Assembly: GCA_030141605.1 (NCBI GenBank)
Contig: JAQGDQ010000019.1
Location: forward strand, 1,054,001 to 1,118,000
Direction: 5' to 3'
Length of the DNA: 64,000 nucleotides
DNA from: Tubiluchus corallicola
Taxonomy: Eukaryota; Priapulida; Priapulimorpha; Priapulimorphida; Tubiluchidae
How positions within the stretch are numbered: position 1 is the stretch's first letter; the number at the start of each line of letters is the position of its first letter. A model generated the notes under the pieces. That model was not told the DNA's origin, did not search any database, and was given only the letters and a program-made list of their open reading frames with translations. Position numbers and translations under genes: made by a program. Below are positions 58,017 through 64,000 of this stretch, one piece after another.

Positions 58017-61000
58017 TTACAGCTTAAAATCGTGTTGTGCTTTATCAACAACCATATTAGCTATTGAGAGTGAGGATGTAGCAGCTGGGGAAGGAGCATT
58101 TCGTACATGTAGAATCCTGCTCCCTAGTTCCCCCTTTCCTGAATCGAAGACAAAGTCATCCACAAGAGAACCGTCCATTCCAAGTGCTTGAGCTCTAACA
58201 CCAGCTGGGCCCCTTCATAAAAAATGAAAGTAAATCAAACTAATAATAATGATTATTTTATTAGTGATCAGCATTTTTGTTGTTCGGTATATAAGACGCA
58301 GACATGAATGATTAGCGTACTTGTGAGCTGCACAATCAAGTAAAAGCGCATACTTATGAAACAAAGACTTAACTACTTGTATATTCATAAAACTCACTTT
58401 TTGATTATTATCTCGGGTGGCCAATGGCCTTATTTAGGATCAATGTATAAAAATAATTGATCAGCGAGTTTTTGCATTGATTATTTATATTAATTTGTTA
58501 ATCACTGCTCTTTCCTTTGATACCTCTCCATGTAACCCTGCAAAAAATTACTAATTAAGTGGGTACTGATACTGTTATAAAAAGAAACCTACCGTGAAAA
58601 AAAAGAATTCTTAAAAACAGATAATTTTCATGCAGTTTTGAATATCAATTATCTCAAACAAATCTTGATGTTATGTTGCACGAAAAAATGGGTTCTTGTA
58701 TTCAAAATAGGGACAAGGTTACTTCGTACGCTTTTAAAGAAGACAAAGCTCTATAGTAGGACAATTTCCTAAATATGCTCGAACAGTCCTAGGGTTATGT
58801 TTTAGACAAAACGAGATTTTGAGATTTTCCCACCACACAGTTTTTTCAACTACAAACAAATATCGTAACTGAAAACTTGTGAGCAGATCACTATGCTGAT
58901 TTTTTATAAACCGAAAAAATGCTAAGCACAAATTTGTGTAATATGATGTAAAAGTAACAGTAAATGTATGGTACCAATGTACACATAATTACAAACAGCT
59001 TTCCATTTCTTCAGAATAATTCAAAAGGTGCAGTTGTTTAAGTAAACTTACCTAATACAGTCTTCTGGCTTCAAACTTGGCACAAACCGCTGCAGTTGTT
59101 TCACCTGTGCATTCATGTTGATTCCCCGATATATTTCTCCAAATCCAGTCCACAGGTGTTTCATTATTAACTTCTGTAAACCTCTAACAATGGAATAAAT
59201 GCAAGCCACACAGTGAAATTCATTTTCTAACCAGTGAAATTATCATTCTAAATGGCTGGACTGCATTATGGTAAGCTGTATAAAAATAATATGAATACAG
59301 CAGATGTACTGCTCACTATGACAAAGGTTTGTGTGCACAATTTTGTTATTTATATTGTCATCACAACTTTTAAAATACCATCATGAAACACCGCAAAAAT
59401 ATAGACTCAGTGGATCACACTTAAAACCACTCTTTGCAGTACTATCAGATGCCTAAATGGAGCAACTAGTGCCACTATAATAGAACGTATGCAAGCTTGG
59501 TCTTCCAGCTCTTTTATTTGCAGGCTGATTACAATGAAAATGCCTTTATTCAGTCTATCTATTCAAATAAATTTATGTATCTATCTGTAGACGCACAGTT
59601 AAAAAAATGCCTCATTAACCAATACCTATGCAAATTGCAAAGGTTCCATACCTGTATTGTAAAGATTCTAAAAGTTCTGGTATATGGATATCAGTATATG
59701 TGTACCCCTCTCGACGGTATGCCAGTACAGCATTTGGACCCAACCACACATCACCATTCATCCTTGGTGTAAAATGAACTCCTAAAAATGGAAGTTTTGG
59801 ATCTGGTACCTGAAAGTCCAATAAATTACCTATGAGTTACTGAAGCACCAATAGTAAATTTTTTTCCTGTTTTATAGTGATTAAGTGGCTTGCTGGCTAG
59901 TACTGGCATACAACACTGGTGAAACACAGAAGGCCGGATTGAATGGCCTTACAATAATGCTAATTGAAGTTTACTCATTTTTTGCTCATTATGTTCTTGC
60001 TGAAACTGCCAACAATTATCTTGGTTATTCCATCTATTATCTAACAACAAAACAGGGAAACGTTTTTTGGTCAAATGTCGATAATGCTTATAAAATTACA
60101 ATACATTTTATTAAAAGAATCTCATTACCAAGCCAACGGTGATCAAAACCAGACTTCTCTGACAGTTTGTCCAATTATAAACCACCATATGGAATCACAA
60201 ATTATGATTTAAAAACTATGACGACAACAGTGAGCGGTGAACTGACAATGATGACAACAAACTGCAAATGAGATCAAGTTGGCACTTTGTTTTAAATTGA
60301 TGGCTCTCAAGTTTTAACAGTCTTAAACTAAACGAACTAATGAATCATTTCCATCATATTGCATTTTCACAAATTAATTATCTGATATTGTAATCTGAAC
60401 CCATAATTTGACATCATAAAAAACAAGTATTTTAATAAAACAGTAAATTTCACTCGCTGTGGTACTAAGCACAGTTTGGCTTTTCCTAGGGAAAAGGATG
60501 CAAATTACGTATTTTCACAAAATTGCTTGTTGCTTATACCATCAAGGCAAATTTCGATTTTGTTATTGAAATTACCAACTTACCGGGTAAATATTAGTTC
60601 TGACTAGATCTTCCTTCCCAGGTTTGAGCAAGAGATATTCACCACGAAATGGCACAATTCTAGGTGTACGATCACAACCAGATTTTTCTGCTAATTTGTC
60701 TGAGTATAGGCCACCACATGTAATCACATATCGTGATTTAAAGAGCTGCAAAGTAAACTGGCAAATGTAGCCAAATCATGAATGTAATGATCTTTATTTT
60801 AGGATGCTTAAACTTTAATAACCCTTAATAGACCTTACACGGTTAATATATGACTCTGGCTTCTAAGATAATGTTTACTAAGCACCTACATTTCCATTTT
60901 TAAAAATTAGCGTAACAGGATATTTATGCTCCGGGTTTCCAGGTGTTCCTTCAGCACCAATCACAAAATCTTTTACTTCATGTTCCAAAAAAATCTCCCC

Positions 61001-63280
61001 GCCTTTTTCTTCAAAGTTTTTCCCATATGATTTTGTAACTGCGCCAAAATCTATGATGCCTGTATGAGGTGACCAAAGTGCTTTTAAACCCTGTAAATGT
61101 AAAGGTTAAGATGGTATTAGATCTAAACCACTATGCATGTGAAAATTGACTAGTGCTGAGAAAACGAGAATAACCAATGAGCAGAAACATGTGCACTGCT
61201 TGGTGCTCGAACTTCTCTTTTTTATTCATCTCAAAAACAAAATTTTGAAAATACTTCCACTCCTTTAAAAAATGTTTCCGAAATATTACTTCCGAGAATA
61301 TAATCATTTTATGTAGAATTTAAAGCAATAAACATGTTATAACTTTTATTTTGCATCATTATAGAATACTAGGCATGTTGTTTCACAGAAGTATACCAAA
61401 ACAACTTAGAGAATGAGGTATTTCTCATAGGAAAATATACCTCTGAAGAAATATCTCCTCAAACTAGTACATGCCAATGTATATAAAAACTAATCCAACC
61501 AAAACAGATAGGCAACAAAAATTTGTTGTTGCTACCAGGCCAACATGACTTGGTATTAAGGATACTCGATATGTAGGATAGAATGCATAGGATCAATTTT
61601 AGATGTGCCAGGCAAGTGCCACTAACACGTTGATACTATGTGCAGACCAAACAAAAGACACTTGGCTTCATTTTATTTAAGTAAATATGAAAGGTACCTT
61701 GCAGTTAGGCTCAAAGTCACTAATGTGGTCACCGTCTACAACAGTTAAATCAGGTACACCATTTTTTATTCCTCTATCATAGAGGTCATCTAACCGTGGA
61801 ATCTCATGCGGTTCCACAGCAACAATAAGCTGAAAAAATATACATATGCACAAAATCTCAAACAAGCAATAAGATTTCAATTTTGTAGTTTTCACAAACT
61901 TGGTAAGAATTAATAGACTTAATATCCAAAAAGCCTGTAATGTCAGTTGGCAATCAAAGTTATAAATATATTCATTAATAACTGTTTAACATCGAAATAG
62001 CATATATGCAGGTGAAGAGAAAGCACAAAAATTGGTAAAAAAAATCATAATCTTTCTAGAAAAGATCTTTTTTCAGGCCTTTTATCTACCTTGCCAACTT
62101 TCTTGTAAGGAATTGCATGCTCATCGCAGTATTTATAAATGAGTTTCATGCCCTCCACACAAAGTTTTGCTTTTAGAGAACCTGGCGTATAATATATACC
62201 AGCATGAATCACTCCACTGTTGTGGCCACTTTGATGAGCAGCTGAAAAACAATGTTACACATGTTTTTATGGATTATCTCAAATAATGATACAATGGACT
62301 AGTGGGTAAATCAAAATCTTTCTCCATCAGGTGGTAGCTTTCAACAAAAAGAGCTGACATTTTTACCAATCCTTGCCCATGGCCAATTTGCTCTTATTGA
62401 CTATGATTTCCTACAAGGTTCAGTGTTATTACTATAGCAAACTCAAGTAACATGCATGGCTTTACCACAAATTACCTAAGGTTTGACAACTGCTCAAATA
62501 TATTAATGCAACATAGTGGCCTGCATATACTGTAATTACTTTGCAAGGACATGGTTGCTCATTTGGCTAACCAATGTTACAAACACACCTACAACAGTTT
62601 ATTAATGACTATTTGACAATCAGTCATCCTAGTATTAGCTGCATACTTTTTTCCAAAGGTAAAGCTTGCTCACTTTAAAATATCAAAGCTCTGAAACACA
62701 CCCACAACAACTTACTACTGCTGGACAGTAGCATGAGTACTGACTACATAATTATATAAAAGTCACCTTATCATGAATGTGACCTTATCAGAATCATCAA
62801 ACACACTAACTACTGCTTTGTAATGTTATTGGACATTGGATACTTAATTACTCTCCAAATGTAAAAGTTGTTCTCATAGTTGATCTCACAAAGTTTCTTG
62901 GTAAGTTTCAATGTTGCTGATTTGGCAATATAATAGTTAACTATTGTACCATAAGCACAAAAGAAATCCTTTGTTTTAAGCATCAAATTGCTTAGCAGAG
63001 TAAAACCTTCTAACCACAATCTTACCAACATTCTTCTCTTTGTCAACCACTGCAAGCTTGAGGTTCCCATGTCTTGAGATTAATTCTTGAGCAGTTGCCA
63101 AGCCAATAATTCCTGCACCAACAATGACAACATCAAACTGCTTATAAGGTGATGTAGCATGACTTGTCTGGGTACTGCAATATGTAATAACAATTATAGT
63201 GTTCATTACGACACTTAACAATCAATATTACCTTTTGCTTTTTGAATATCTATGAATAGTTTGTTTTTCAGGGAAGAGAG
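58017..63280 (-). CDS. L2HGDH: L-2-hydroxyglutarate dehydrogenase, 9 exons seen, start exon missing
   Basis: A mitochondrial FAD enzyme that oxidises L-2-hydroxyglutarate to 2-oxoglutarate. Exons in transcript order (plus coordinates): 63232-63280, 63026-63174, 62090-62241, 61698-61829, 60890-61090, 60584-60745, 59652-59809, 59052-59183 and 58017-58212; phases fit throughout. About 443 residues are visible (human 463). Seen: the FAD dinucleotide motif [82 protein letters not shown] and [13 protein letters not shown]. The 49-nt first visible exon (63232-63280) is inferred from splice sites and phase; an ATG exon must lie upstream but was not found. Alternatively translation starts at the ATG at 63206. 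A degenerate copy of the 60584-60745 exon lies in the next intron. Confidence 0.93.
60141..60217 (-). pseudogene. Degenerate partial copy of an L2HGDH exon in the following intron
   Basis: About 77 bp here align with 60670-60746, the 5' half of exon 60584-60745, in the same orientation. By eye roughly three quarters of bases match (for example ACCAGAYTTYTCTG, ATTATGATTTAAA). Its minus-strand reading resembles FKS..FVI..GGL and [10 protein letters not shown] with stops, so it is non-functional. The acceptor AG is not clearly kept. Confidence 0.75.
62242..63025. other. Largest visible L2HGDH intron
   Basis: A 784-bp intron between exons 63026-63174 and 62090-62241. It contains loosely repeated CACACCYACAACA phrases near 62,585 and 62,700, and nothing else that I recognise. 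Confidence 0.5.
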
Positions 63281-63627
63281 CTAAAACAAAAAGTTAAAAC
63301 AATAACAGCAAAACAACAAATTATTGTATTGTGTGTAATGCAGTAATTGAAAATCAGTATTGAACTTAGCCTCATTCTTCTGTACAATGAATCAGAACAG
63401 TGTGGGGCAGCCAGATGCAAGCTGGAAACCCAATGAACAAGTCAGCTATGACAAGAAAGTGTTGTAAGCTGTCCCATAAATCCAAATTTTTCGGTATTCT
63501 CAACTTATTTAACTCAAAAATAATCAAAATAAAAAACTGATCTAATTAGTTAGAATCACCCAAGTGTAAACGATCTAACATGGCTTGCCAGGGATAAGCG
63601 GTGGACTTTGGACAGCCTTGACCACTG

Positions 63628-63706
63628 GGAGATGTGGTGGTCTGGTGGTTAAACTGTTTGCAATGTAAGCAGAATGCATCTCGTTCAAATCCAGGTTGCA
63701 TCCCAA
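63628..63706 (+). repeat. tRNA-like relic or SINE head
   Basis: TGGTCTGGTGGTTAA fits an RNA polymerase III A box and GTTCAAATCC a B box, at normal tRNA spacing. GGGAGATG and CATCCC could pair as a damaged acceptor stem, and TGTTT/AAGCA as an anticodon stem. The cloverleaf is imperfect, so it is more likely a tRNA pseudogene or a SINE head than a working tRNA. The rest of 63,281-64,000 shows no gene. Confidence 0.45.
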
Positions 63707-64000
63707 AATTTTTCACATTTCCTTTCTTTCAAATTTGCTATTAAAATTTAATTAATTGTAGGTTTATAACATCATTGAACAAAATATCAAATATTTATAA
63801 CATAAACTAGCACACAATTTTAGAAATTGAGGACATTTGTGCCAAAATACAGAACATAATACTTCAGCTTCAGACAATATGGTATTTCATGTTTGAACAT
63901 TATAAAGATCTGTATGTAATATGTAACTGTAAAACTAATGTCAGTAAATTTCATTTAGCACCAACAATTCTATTCTAGCTTATCTGGTTAAGTAAAATTT

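Noticed and set aside
59885-60142. 85-codon plus-strand ORF in L2HGDH
   Set aside because: Antisense to an intron and running into the exon copy; no family resemblance.

Overview
The window is nuclear DNA from an animal. It is AT-rich, and its genes are split into many small exons with GT-AG introns (one GC-AG). They carry AATAAA signals and are separated by long non-coding stretches full of decayed transposons. Nothing bacterial or organellar is present. The gene set (MED29, an ACSS1-type acetyl-CoA synthetase, NDUFB2, eIF4A3, L2HGDH, a NAT16-like acetyltransferase) and the repeat types (LINE with APE endonuclease, tRNA-derived SINE, hAT, Tigger/pogo, THAP fragments) fit an invertebrate metazoan. 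I cannot place the phylum from sequence alone.

Layout. 0.1-5 kb: a decayed minus-strand non-LTR retrotransposon, split by a THAP-related repeat. 5.5-8.8 kb: a plus-strand histidine-N-acetyltransferase-like (NAT16) gene whose first exon I could not find. 8.8-12.2 kb: intergenic, with a TIR element and a dispersed repeat. 12.2-19.7 kb: MED29 (4 exons, plus), with SINE and hAT insertions in its introns. 21.6 kb: a tRNA-Thr(TGT), minus. 22.0-33.7 kb: acetyl-CoA synthetase (14 exons, plus). 33.8-37.7 kb: intergenic, with a tiny palindromic insertion and a minisatellite. 37.7-42.6 kb: NDUFB2 (4 exons, plus), carrying a long-TIR element and a second tiny palindrome. 42.6-46.9 kb: repeats, including a second THAP copy and a SINE. 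47.0-56.6 kb: eIF4A3 (11 exons, plus), with hAT and Tigger insertions and a misplaced copy of exon 4. 57.9-63.3 kb: L2HGDH (9 exons seen, minus), convergent with eIF4A3. 63.6 kb: a tRNA-like relic.

Three genes are mitochondrial: ACSS1 type makes acetyl-CoA, NDUFB2 is a complex I subunit, and L2HGDH removes L-2-hydroxyglutarate. MED29 and eIF4A3 act in transcription and mRNA processing. All are housekeeping genes; I see no sign of a dedicated gene cluster.

Most unusual: two near-perfect palindromes of only 39 and 36 bp, each flanked by a perfect 8-bp direct repeat and each starting CAAGGAC. They look like minimal foldback transposons. Also notable are partial exon duplications inside introns of three different genes (MED29, eIF4A3, L2HGDH), which create pseudo-exons or spare splice sites. 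All gene models were spliced by eye from homology and reading-frame phase; no transcript data were available.
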